64,000 nt of DNA. It comes from RGIG4079 sp045596365. GTDB taxonomy: Bacteria > Bacteroidota > Bacteroidia > Bacteroidales > Muribaculaceae. Positions 54,639 through 62,741 of the stretch are shown in pieces. Where the stretch lies: positions 62,001 through 126,000 of the forward strand of contig JAZOCE010000002.1 of the NCBI GenBank assembly GCA_045596365.1, given 5' to 3'. Every line of letters starts with the position of its first letter. The stretch's first letter is position 1. The position numbers were made by a program, and so were the translations under genes. Under the pieces are notes generated by a model, which saw only the letters and a list, made by a program, of their open reading frames with translations, was not told where the DNA came from and did not search any database.

Positions 54639-56291
54639 TTATCCGTGCTGATATAGATAACGCTTAATAGAACGTTTAGGAGTTTTCTCAAACTCTTCAT
54701 GATAAACTTTTACCTTCTTTATTTGAGAATATGCCGGCAATTCTTTATTTAAGACATCGATATTGTCTTGCATCATCTGTTCAAGACTTGTCATGCTTAT
54801 ACCTTGAGCTGTTGCATTTTCAATATCAGGATAAACAAGAGCCACCAATTTATTGTCCTCATCAATAACAATTGACTCACAAACATAAGGCATGTTGTTG
54901 AGTTTTTGTTCTATTTCTTCAGGATATATATTTTGTCCCGATGGACCAAGAATCATGTTCTTGTCTCGACCACGAATGTAAATAAATCCGTCTTCATCCA
55001 TTTGGCATATATCTCCTGTACTCATCCAGCCATCTTTAAAGATAGCATCGGTTGCTTCTTGATTTTTATAATATCCTTGCATTACATTTGCGCCTCGCAC
55101 CCATAGAACACCAGGGATATTGTAAGGATCGGCAGAGTCGATATACACCTCCATGCGGTCAACCACGCGTCCACACGAGCCTTCGCGATTCTCGTCCCAT
55201 GGGGCATAAGAAATCAATGGGGCACATTCTGTCATTCCATATCCTACTGTATAGGGGAAACCTATACGTTTCAAAAACGCTTCAACTTCCTTATTCAACG
55301 CTGCTCCACCAATAATAATTTGAACGAGATTGCCTCCAAATGTTTCTTGCAATTTTTCCTTGACTTTGCCCAACAGAGTGTCATCAACAAATGGTATATA
55401 CAACAACATTTTCATCAATGGTTTTTCCAACATCGGGAACACCTTTGTTTTGATTATCTTTTCAAGAATCAATGGTACTGAAATAATTATTTTGGGCTTA
55501 ACCGTTGCAAACGCTTCCATTATCACACGTGGTGATGGAATTCTTGTTAAGAAATTAACATGACAACCCTTTGCAAAAGTGTGCAATAATTCTATCGCCA
55601 ATCCATACATGTGTGCCAATGGCAACATACACACGACACCATCTCCGGGTTTTAAATAATACAAATGCTGAACAGCAAATTGAACATTTGACCACACATT
55701 TCCATAGGAAAGCATTACTCCTTTAGAAAATCCCGTAGATCCAGATGTATAGTTAATCAACATCAATTCATCAACTTTATCTTCGTAATAAACCACATCT
55801 TCCGGAGTAAATCTTTCAGGATAACGTTTACCAAAATACTCATTTAAGTGAGAACGCGCTTCGGCAAATTCATTTTTACGAGACAATAATTGAGAAAAAT
55901 CCTTAATTCTCAATACTCCTTCAAGCCCAGACATCAATGCAGGATCAAGATTTTCCCAAATGCTTTCATCAGCAAAAAGAATGCGTGCTTCGCTATGATT
56001 TACCAAATGATGTATATTATCAGCTTTAAACTCATGTAAGATGGGGACAGCAACAGCACCATAAGTTACTGTCGCGATAAAAGCAACAGCCCATTGTGAA
56101 GAATTGCGCCCACATAAAGCGATTCTATCTCCCGGCTTTATTCCACAATGTTCATACAAAAGATGCAGTTTAGCTATCTTGCGCGCCACATCTTTATATT
56201 GAAATGTTGCTCCATTAAAATCGGTCAAGGCAGGGGATTCCCAATTATTTCTAATTGAGTTTTGAAATAGTTTATTTAAACTTTGTTCCAT
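54639..56291 (-). CDS. Long-chain fatty acid-CoA ligase (AMP-forming)
   Basis: A 550-residue ANL-superfamily enzyme. The P-loop Y-T-S-G-S-T-G-F-S-K-G is at 181-191, then Y-G-M-T-E-C-A-P, the hinge motif S-T-G-D-I-C-x-M-D-E-D-G-F-I-Y-I-R-G-R-D-K-N and the catalytic Lys in K-R-S-I-K-R near the C-terminus. It activates fatty acids to acyl-CoA at the membrane. It is monocistronic. Confidence 0.9.
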   Translation of the reverse strand: MEQSLNKLFQNSIRNNWESPALTDFNGATFQYKDVARKIAKLHLLYEHCGIKPGDRIALCGRNSSQWAVAFIATVTYGAVAVPILHEFKADNIHHLVNHSEARILFADESIWENLDPALMSGLEGVLRIKDFSQLLSRKNEFAEARSHLNEYFGKRYPERFTPEDVVYYEDKVDELMLINYTSGSTGFSKGVMLSYGNVWSNVQFAVQHLYYLKPGDGVVCMLPLAHMYGLAIELLHTFAKGCHVNFLTRIPSPRVIMEAFATVKPKIIISVPLILEKIIKTKVFPMLEKPLMKMLLYIPFVDDTLLGKVKEKLQETFGGNLVQIIIGGAALNKEVEAFLKRIGFPYTVGYGMTECAPLISYAPWDENREGSCGRVVDRMEVYIDSADPYNIPGVLWVRGANVMQGYYKNQEATDAIFKDGWMSTGDICQMDEDGFIYIRGRDKNMILGPSGQNIYPEEIEQKLNNMPYVCESIVIDEDNKLVALVYPDIENATAQGISMTSLEQMMQDNIDVLNKELPAYSQIKKVKVYHEEFEKTPKRSIKRYLYQHG

Positions 56292-56314
56292 GTTAAATCA
56301 GTTTTTAATGATAA

Positions 56315-56322
56315 CAAATTTA
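56315..56322 (-). promoter_or_regulatory. Possible promoter -7 box of the acyl-CoA ligase gene
   Basis: Minus strand reads TAAATTTG, 23 nt before the start codon; the nearest TTTG is 15 nt upstream, too close. Confidence 0.45.
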
Positions 56323-56409
56323 AGCATTAAGTGATAACAAAAATAGCTAATTTTAGCGACATCGCAAAGTTTATGAAGCATAATTATCATTTATGCGGAA
56401 TTTTCTACG

Positions 56410-56417
56410 TACATTTG
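56410..56417 (+). promoter_or_regulatory. Promoter -7 box of the thioredoxin-like gene
   Basis: TACATTTG, 35 nt before the start codon. Confidence 0.55.
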
Positions 56418-56452
56418 TACCAATTAAATCATTAACAATTAAACACTAAGAG

Positions 56453-57496
56453 ATGAAAAAGAATTTACTTTACGCAATTGCAACTTTTTCAGTTGCAGCT
56501 TGTACTACAGTTCCTAACACTGATTATACCATCGAGTTTAATGCGACAAACGAAAACGATGGAAAGATGGTATATGTTATGGACTATGACGACAGCGAAG
56601 TAAAACTTGACAGCGCAATCGTTGAAATGGGCAAAGCTGTATTTGCTGGAAAAATCGAAGAACCTCGCTTGGCTCGCTTGGTTATTGGTGGCAAACGTGG
56701 TCCAATGTTTATCCTTGAAGCAGGCAACATCGTTATCGATAGTCTCGGAACAGCTTCAGGCTCTGTACTCAACGATGCTTTTGAAGCATTCAGCACAGCA
56801 TCTGACTCTTTGCGCCAAGAATACATGAAAGTAGCAAAAGACACTACTGCGAAAGCTCAAATGGAAGCTATCGCTAAAGCTTATGAAGAACTTGACTCTA
56901 CTACTTGCGCCAACAATCAAGGTAACCCCATCGGTTATTACCTATTTATTCAAAAGGCATATGAATTTGAGCCGGCCGATCTTGATTCTGTTATTGCAGC
57001 TGACTCTACCCTTTTGAAATACAAACGTGTTCAAAAACTTGTTGACGCTGCTAAATGCAAGAAGGCAACATCTCCGGGTAACAAGTTCACTGACTTTGAA
57101 ATCACACACGAAGGTACTACTAAAAAACTTAGCGACTATGCCGGTAAAGGCAACTATACAATCGTTGATTTCTGGGCAAGTTGGTGTGGACCTTGTATTC
57201 GCGAAACTGCTACTCTTAAAGAGATATACAAAAAATGGAATGGTAAAGGTCTTGATATCGTAGGTGTCGCTGTGTGGGACGAACCACAAAACACAGTTGA
57301 TGCTATCGAAAAGCATAAACTACCTTGGAATCACATCATCAACGGACAAAATATTCCTACTGATCTTTATGGTATTTCAGGTATTCCTTGTATAGTGATT
57401 ATAAATCCGGAAGGAGAAATCGTTGGTCGTGATGTGCGTGGTGAAGATTTAAAGAAATTTATTGACGAAAAGTTGAAAGATTTCAAGAAACAATAA
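56453..57496 (+). CDS. Thioredoxin-like lipoprotein with DUF4369 domain (TlpA/ResA type)
   Basis: A 347-residue envelope protein. The N-terminus is a lipobox signal (S-V-A-A-C, Cys about 17). Residues about 22-200 are the DUF4369-type beta-rich domain and 205-347 a TlpA-like thioredoxin fold with W-A-S-W-C-G-P-C at about 234-241 and a cis-Pro in G-I-S-G-I-P. It is a likely periplasmic disulfide reductant for cytochrome maturation or oxidative repair. Its 3' end overlaps the convergent vanZ-like gene by 14 nt. Confidence 0.9.
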   Translation: MKKNLLYAIATFSVAACTTVPNTDYTIEFNATNENDGKMVYVMDYDDSEVKLDSAIVEMGKAVFAGKIEEPRLARLVIGGKRGPMFILEAGNIVIDSLGTASGSVLNDAFEAFSTASDSLRQEYMKVAKDTTAKAQMEAIAKAYEELDSTTCANNQGNPIGYYLFIQKAYEFEPADLDSVIAADSTLLKYKRVQKLVDAAKCKKATSPGNKFTDFEITHEGTTKKLSDYAGKGNYTIVDFWASWCGPCIRETATLKEIYKKWNGKGLDIVGVAVWDEPQNTVDAIEKHKLPWNHIINGQNIPTDLYGISGIPCIVIINPEGEIVGRDVRGEDLKKFIDEKLKDFKKQ

Positions 57497-57875
57497 ATTT
57501 CATAACTCGACGTGCTCCAACGCTTGCGATAACTGCACCAACGGCATCAGCAATAAAATCCCACAAATCGCAACCTCGATGGATTAATTCTGTCCCTTGT
57601 GCAAGTTCAATAAAACCGCCAAGCAGCACAACGATTACTAACAACAAAAATATTACAGAGAGTGGCAACCGATGTTGTCGCTCTCTTCTTGTATAATCAA
57701 AAGCTAAAGTCAAATACACTCCTGCCATCATCACAACATGAACCAATTTATCAAAATTCAAAAACGGCTCTTCCATTGGAGGTAATGGCTGTGGCACTAA
57801 CGTCAGATAGAATAATAACATCAGTACAATTACACTTGGCAAATATGGCGGTAGTTTCAACAAAAATTGCTTCAT
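57483..57875 (-). CDS. VanZ-like membrane protein
   Basis: A 130-residue protein with four hydrophobic segments, including F-D-K-L-V-H-V-V-M-M-A-G near 40 and G-G-F-I-E-L-A-Q near 87 and the D-L-W-D-F-I-A-D-A-V-G motif, all typical of VanZ. The family's role is unclear outside teicoplanin resistance. The last 14 nt overlap the convergent thioredoxin-like gene. Confidence 0.85.
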   Translation of the reverse strand: MKQFLLKLPPYLPSVIVLMLLFYLTLVPQPLPPMEEPFLNFDKLVHVVMMAGVYLTLAFDYTRRERQHRLPLSVIFLLLVIVVLLGGFIELAQGTELIHRGCDLWDFIADAVGAVIASVGARRVMKFIVS

Positions 57876-57956
57876 CGGATTAAATAATTTATGACAAAAG
57901 TACTATAAAACAACAAAATAATAAGCACATTGGCATCATCTTGTTCACTTTTTCGC

Positions 57957-57964
57957 TAATTTTG
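57957..57964 (+). promoter_or_regulatory. Promoter -7 box of the NSS operon
   Basis: TAATTTTG, 27 nt before the start codon; a TTG lies 24 nt upstream. Confidence 0.5.
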
Positions 57965-57991
57965 TATCCCAAATAAATAAACCAATCAAAA

Positions 57992-59359
57992 ATGTCATCT
58001 AAAGCTCAATTTAGTACAAAAATAGGACTTATTGCTGCCACCGTTGGATCGGCAGTTGGCTTAGGCAGTGTGTGGCGTTTCCCATCTGAGGTACAAGCCA
58101 ATGGTGGTGCCGCGTTTCTTCTAATTTATATCGCATGCGTATTCTTGTTAGGCATACCTGTGATGCTTGCCGAATTTTCAATTGGTCGAGGCGGAGGATC
58201 TGATGCCGTTGGCTCATTCCGTAACCTTGCCCCCGGCAAAAAATGGTGGTGGGCAGGAGCATTGGCGATACTCACGTCCTATCTCATTTTGTGCTACTAT
58301 ATGGTGGTTGCTGGGTGGACATTTGAGTATATGTGGGAATCAATTACAGGACACCTTTACCAACCAATAGAGGACATTGATGGATATAGCAATCAATTTG
58401 CGGTGCGCATGCAAGAATATATTAGTAACGATATAAATCCTCTTATTCACACATTTGTAGTGATAGGAATAAATCTTGGCATACTACTGTTTGGTGTACA
58501 AAAAGGTATTGAACGTATATCAAACATTCTAATGCCCATGCTTTTTGTCCTATTGCTTGCCTTTTGTTTTGTATCACTATCGTTACCAAAAGCTAACGAA
58601 GGCCTAAAATTTTTCCTCAACCCCGATTTTAGTGCAATAACACCATCGGTTGTCATTAGAGCACTTGGACAAGCCTTTTTCTCATTAAGCCTTGGAATGG
58701 GAGTTCTCATTACCTATGCATCATATTTTCCTAAAGACACACGACTCATAAAGACATCATTTACAGTATCATCAAGTGTGATTTTTGTAGCATTTATGAT
58801 GGGGATTATAATCTTCCCGGCAGTAACCTCATTTGGGCTACAAGATGCTACACTCAATGGTCCCACACTTGTTTTTGCCACATTACCACAAGTTTTCGCA
58901 CAACTACCCTACTCTCATTTGTGGTCAACATTATTCTTTTTATTCTTAACTGTTGCTGCGATTACCTCCACCATATCTATCGCTGAAGTAACAATTGCGT
59001 TTATGCAAGATAGATGTAAAATGTCTCGCAAAGCGGCATGCTTCACCGTACTGCTACCTTTATTTATTTTAAGTACAATATGTTCTCTTTCTCAAGGCTC
59101 ATGGTCAGATGTTACATTATTTGAGAAAAATATATTTGACTTATTTGATTATTTAACAGCAAATATAATGTTACCTATCGGCTCTATACTATTATGCATA
59201 TATGTGGGATGGTTTGCCCCTAAAAATTTTCTTAACAACGAACTCACAAACTACGGAGCTATTACTGCTCGCACATTCAAAATCGTTGTGTTCATAATTA
59301 AATTTATTGCGCCTATATTGATTGCAAGCATACTCATATCTTCATTCATAAATGACTAA
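57992..59359 (+). CDS. Neurotransmitter:sodium symporter (NSS/SNF family), first copy
   Basis: A 455-residue transporter with about 12 hydrophobic segments of the LeuT fold. The first helix G-S-A-V-G-L-G-S-V-W-R-F-P carries the sodium and amino-acid sites, and A-F-F-S-L-S-L-G-M-G-V is in helix 6. It imports an amino acid or related small molecule with sodium. The next gene overlaps by 8 nt, and a second NSS gene follows. Confidence 0.92.
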   Translation: MSSKAQFSTKIGLIAATVGSAVGLGSVWRFPSEVQANGGAAFLLIYIACVFLLGIPVMLAEFSIGRGGGSDAVGSFRNLAPGKKWWWAGALAILTSYLILCYYMVVAGWTFEYMWESITGHLYQPIEDIDGYSNQFAVRMQEYISNDINPLIHTFVVIGINLGILLFGVQKGIERISNILMPMLFVLLLAFCFVSLSLPKANEGLKFFLNPDFSAITPSVVIRALGQAFFSLSLGMGVLITYASYFPKDTRLIKTSFTVSSSVIFVAFMMGIIIFPAVTSFGLQDATLNGPTLVFATLPQVFAQLPYSHLWSTLFFLFLTVAAITSTISIAEVTIAFMQDRCKMSRKAACFTVLLPLFILSTICSLSQGSWSDVTLFEKNIFDLFDYLTANIMLPIGSILLCIYVGWFAPKNFLNNELTNYGAITARTFKIVVFIIKFIAPILIASILISSFIND

Positions 59360-59624
59360 AAATTTTACTGTAGGGGAACGACGTGGAATGATCGTATTGT
59401 TGCTCATTTTGGTAGCAATAATCACTATGTTGTACCTCACTAATAGGCAAAGCCATGATGACGCATTGCCATTGTCTGATTCCATATCAGCCAAAGTTCA
59501 ATCCATCATTAACGACACAACAAAGCCCTCTAAATCGACAAAGAAAAACAAAAAATATAAACCCCAAAAACAAGTACCCACACGCGATCCGCTATCGCAA
59601 CCGGTACCTTATGAAACAAGATAA
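59352..59624 (+). CDS. Small single-pass membrane protein between two NSS transporters
   Basis: A 90-residue protein with one hydrophobic segment (about 12-29) and a basic, proline-rich tail (K-S-T-K-K-N-K-K-Y-K-P-Q-K-Q). I do not recognise it. It overlaps the first NSS gene by 8 nt and lies 6 nt before the second, so it is made with both. The orientation of the tail is probably extracytoplasmic if the N-terminus stays inside. Confidence 0.65.
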   Translation: MTKNFTVGERRGMIVLLLILVAIITMLYLTNRQSHDDALPLSDSISAKVQSIINDTTKPSKSTKKNKKYKPQKQVPTRDPLSQPVPYETR

Positions 59625-59630
59625 CTACAA

Positions 59631-60983
59631 ATGAACGAAAATAATAATAGATCACAATTCGCAACTCGCTTGGGGGTAATTGCCACTACTGTAGGCTCGG
59701 CTGTAGGGCTTGGAAACATTTGGCGCTTCCCATATGAAGCTGGCTCTCATGGCGGAGGTGCATTTATCTTCACCTATATTTGTTTTATATTCCTATTTGG
59801 AATACCCATTCTATATGCCGAATTCATGATTGGAAGACATACGCGTAGCAATATCTTCGGAGCCTTTCACAAACTTCGGACATCGGGACAATGGCATTAT
59901 GTGGGTTACATAGGAATCGTTGCGTCTTTGATGATTCTAAGTTTCTACTCTGTTGTTGCAGGATGGACTCTTGAATATCTCTACCAATCTATAACCGGAG
60001 CATTAACATCTTCTTCCCCCGAAGAATTACACACCCAGTTTGCCAACTTCAGCACCGGGAATTGGCGACCACTCATGTGGACAATAATATTCCTATTAAT
60101 TAATTTCGTTATTGTTATTCGCGGTGTGCAAAAAGGGATTGAACGCATGTCAAACATCATGATGCCATGCTTGTTCCTTATACTCATCGTCTTCTGCATA
60201 AACTCTCTATTGATGCCGGGAGCCATTGACGGATTGAAATTCCTTTTTACTCCCGATTTCTCAAAAATCAGTTCATCGGTACTAATTGGAGCAATGGGGC
60301 AAGCATTCTTCTCTTTGAGCCTCGGCTTAGGAACAATGTTAACCTATGGCTCATATTTCAACAACAAAACTCGCATCGTGCGTAGTGCAACCACAACTGC
60401 ACTCCTTGACACTTCGGTAGCAATTCTCGCCAGTATAATTATTTTCCCTGCCGTATTCACATTTGGGATATCCCCCACACAAGGTCCTACATTAGTTTTT
60501 GAAATACTTCCCAACATATTTAATCAATTACCCGGAAGCATCTTTTGGTCCTCACTTTTCTTCTTCCTGCTATTCATCGCTTCATTATCGTCAACCATTT
60601 CGATGAGTGAGGTTTCAATCGCATTTTTCTCCGAAGAGAAGAAAATGAGTCGCAAAAAGGCGACATGGCTCAACACCGGCATTGCACTTGTTTTCGGCTC
60701 AATATGCGCACTCTCGTTTGGCAGTTTGAGTGGAATGACTATCTTTGGGCACACAATTTTCTCCCTATTTGATTATGTTTCATCCAACATACTGCTCCCC
60801 GCAGGAGGGATGTTCATTGCATTCTTTGCCGGCTGGCTACTCGACCGCAACATCATCAAAAGCCAACTTACCAACGATGGAGATGTAAAAGTCCACGTAA
60901 TGAAAATCATAATCTTCAGTTTGAAATACATTGCCCCCATAGGCATACTCCTTGTTTTCCTATCTCTAATAAATCTCATATAG
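59631..60983 (+). CDS. Neurotransmitter:sodium symporter (NSS/SNF family), second copy
   Basis: A 450-residue paralogue of the gene at 57992 with the same helix 1 signature (G-S-A-V-G-L-G-N-I-W-R-F-P) and A-F-F-S-L-S-L-G-L-G. The two copies differ enough to suggest different substrates. It has 12 hydrophobic segments and ends 65 nt before folP. Confidence 0.92.
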   Translation: MNENNNRSQFATRLGVIATTVGSAVGLGNIWRFPYEAGSHGGGAFIFTYICFIFLFGIPILYAEFMIGRHTRSNIFGAFHKLRTSGQWHYVGYIGIVASLMILSFYSVVAGWTLEYLYQSITGALTSSSPEELHTQFANFSTGNWRPLMWTIIFLLINFVIVIRGVQKGIERMSNIMMPCLFLILIVFCINSLLMPGAIDGLKFLFTPDFSKISSSVLIGAMGQAFFSLSLGLGTMLTYGSYFNNKTRIVRSATTTALLDTSVAILASIIIFPAVFTFGISPTQGPTLVFEILPNIFNQLPGSIFWSSLFFFLLFIASLSSTISMSEVSIAFFSEEKKMSRKKATWLNTGIALVFGSICALSFGSLSGMTIFGHTIFSLFDYVSSNILLPAGGMFIAFFAGWLLDRNIIKSQLTNDGDVKVHVMKIIIFSLKYIAPIGILLVFLSLINLI

Positions 60984-61048
60984 GGAGATTTGGGAATAAC
61001 ACGAGATTTTGTTAAATTCGCAGTATAAATAATATTACACGCCTGAAC

Positions 61049-61894
61049 GTGCATAGATTTGTACCATTTTCAATAAATCGGAATGGAGAATTGATAGAGT
61101 TTTCCCGTCCGCAAGTTATGGGTATTTTGAATATTACCCCCGACTCTTTCTATGCCGAGTCAAGAGCTACCGAGGAAAAATCAATTGCATCTCGTATTGA
61201 ACAAATCATTAGCGAAGGGGCAAACATTATCGACATAGGGGCTTATTCAAGCCGTCCCGGTGCTGAAACAATTCCTGCCGACGAAGAATATCGCCGTTTG
61301 GGACTCGGCATAAAAATATTACGCTCCATTGACAGCCATATCCTTGTTTCGGTTGATACATTCCGCGCCGATGTAGCTCGCAAAGCAATTGAGGAATTGG
61401 ATGCCGACATCATAAACGACATATCCGGAGGAGATATCGACGAAAAGATGTTTGAAACAGTAGCTCAACTGAACGTGCCTTACATCTTAATGCACATGCG
61501 TGGTACGCCCGAAAACATGGCTTCAATGACCGATTACACCAACGTTACTGTTGAAGTTATCAAATCTCTTGCCGAAAAAATCAATCGACTTGCATTATTA
61601 GGTGTCAACGATATTATTGTCGATCCCGGTTTTGGGTTTAGCAAAACCATTGAGCAAAACTATGAGTTACTGAAAAATCTTGAAATTTTCCATGAATTAG
61701 ACCGCCCATTACTCGTTGGAGTATCACGGAAATCCATGATTTTCAAACCATTGAACTCTACACCACAAGAAGTTCTCAACGGAACGACTGTAATAAACAC
61801 CATTGCCCTACTCGCCGGGACTTCAATATTGCGTGTTCATGACGTAAAAGAGGCCGTAGAAGCAATAAAACTTGTAGAATTAACACAACAATAA
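61049..61894 (+). CDS. folP: Dihydropteroate synthase
   Basis: A 281-residue TIM-barrel enzyme that couples p-aminobenzoate to the pterin pyrophosphate in folate synthesis. Motifs N-I-T-P-D-S-F-Y, D-I-G-A-Y-S-S-R-P-G-A, S-V-D-T-F, D-P-G-F-G-F-S-K-T and G-V-S-R-K-S-M are complete. The start is GTG at 61049; the first in-frame ATG would remove part of the first strand. It lies 11 nt before dacA, a pairing common in Bacteroidota. Confidence 0.95.
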   Translation: MHRFVPFSINRNGELIEFSRPQVMGILNITPDSFYAESRATEEKSIASRIEQIISEGANIIDIGAYSSRPGAETIPADEEYRRLGLGIKILRSIDSHILVSVDTFRADVARKAIEELDADIINDISGGDIDEKMFETVAQLNVPYILMHMRGTPENMASMTDYTNVTVEVIKSLAEKINRLALLGVNDIIVDPGFGFSKTIEQNYELLKNLEIFHELDRPLLVGVSRKSMIFKPLNSTPQEVLNGTTVINTIALLAGTSILRVHDVKEAVEAIKLVELTQQ

Positions 61895-61905
61895 AAAATA
61901 TTTAT

Positions 61906-62679
61906 ATGGAACCCTTTGGCATAAAAGACGCTCTCGATATAATACTCGTTGCATTCTTGCTTTTTTATCTCTATCGCATAATGAAAGAGTCGGGAACGAT
62001 AAACATTTTCTTCGGGGTATTGGCGTTTATTGCTGTGTGGGTAGTTGCGTCAGAAATACTTGAGATGCGCCTCATCGGTACAATCCTTGACAAATTTATG
62101 AACATCGGATTATTAATACTTGTAATCCTATTCCAAGACCAAATCAAACGTTTTCTTGTTGAACTTGGCTCTCATCGCCGATGGCGATTTGTCAAAAAGA
62201 TATTCAATCGCAAGAACAACACCTCAGCAGAAGATAATCGCCACAAAGTAATGCCTATCGTGTATGCCTGCATGAATATGGCTAAGAGCAAGACTGGCGC
62301 ATTGATTGTTATTGAGCAAAATGTTTCCCTTGATAATTATGAACGCACAGGCGATACCATAGATGCTGCTGTTAACTCTCGACTCATAGAAAACATCTTC
62401 TTCAAGAACTCACCGCTTCATGACGGCGCAATGATTATCGCTAATGATAGGATTAAAGCTGCTGGTTGTATTCTCCCTGTGAGCCACGACACCAACATTC
62501 CTCGTTCTCTTGGGTTGAGACACCGTTCGGCTCTCGGTATTTCACAAGCGACCGACGCGGTCGCAATCGTCGTGTCGGAAGAAACCGGAACAATCTCCCT
62601 CGCTAACAAAGGCAAACTAATCTCCCGCCTTTCATCTACCGACCTTGAAGAACGCCTCGCCTCATTATACGGCCAATAA
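61906..62679 (+). CDS. dacA: Diadenylate cyclase CdaA/DacA
   Basis: A 257-residue membrane enzyme that makes cyclic di-AMP from two ATP. Three hydrophobic helices fill residues 8-80; the DisA_N catalytic domain has D-G-A at 173-175 and R-H-R at 205-207. c-di-AMP controls osmolyte transport and wall homeostasis. No regulator CdaR/YbbR gene is adjacent; folP precedes it. Confidence 0.95.
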   Translation: MEPFGIKDALDIILVAFLLFYLYRIMKESGTINIFFGVLAFIAVWVVASEILEMRLIGTILDKFMNIGLLILVILFQDQIKRFLVELGSHRRWRFVKKIFNRKNNTSAEDNRHKVMPIVYACMNMAKSKTGALIVIEQNVSLDNYERTGDTIDAAVNSRLIENIFFKNSPLHDGAMIIANDRIKAAGCILPVSHDTNIPRSLGLRHRSALGISQATDAVAIVVSEETGTISLANKGKLISRLSSTDLEERLASLYGQ

Positions 62680-62704
62680 ATATCAGATAACTATTTTTAT
62701 TTTG

Positions 62705-62712
62705 TAACTTTG
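62705..62712 (+). promoter_or_regulatory. Promoter -7 box of hisS
   Basis: TAACTTTG followed by CAC; the start codon is 29 nt downstream. Confidence 0.6.
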
Positions 62713-62741
62713 CACTAAATTAAATCGAAACAATAATTATA

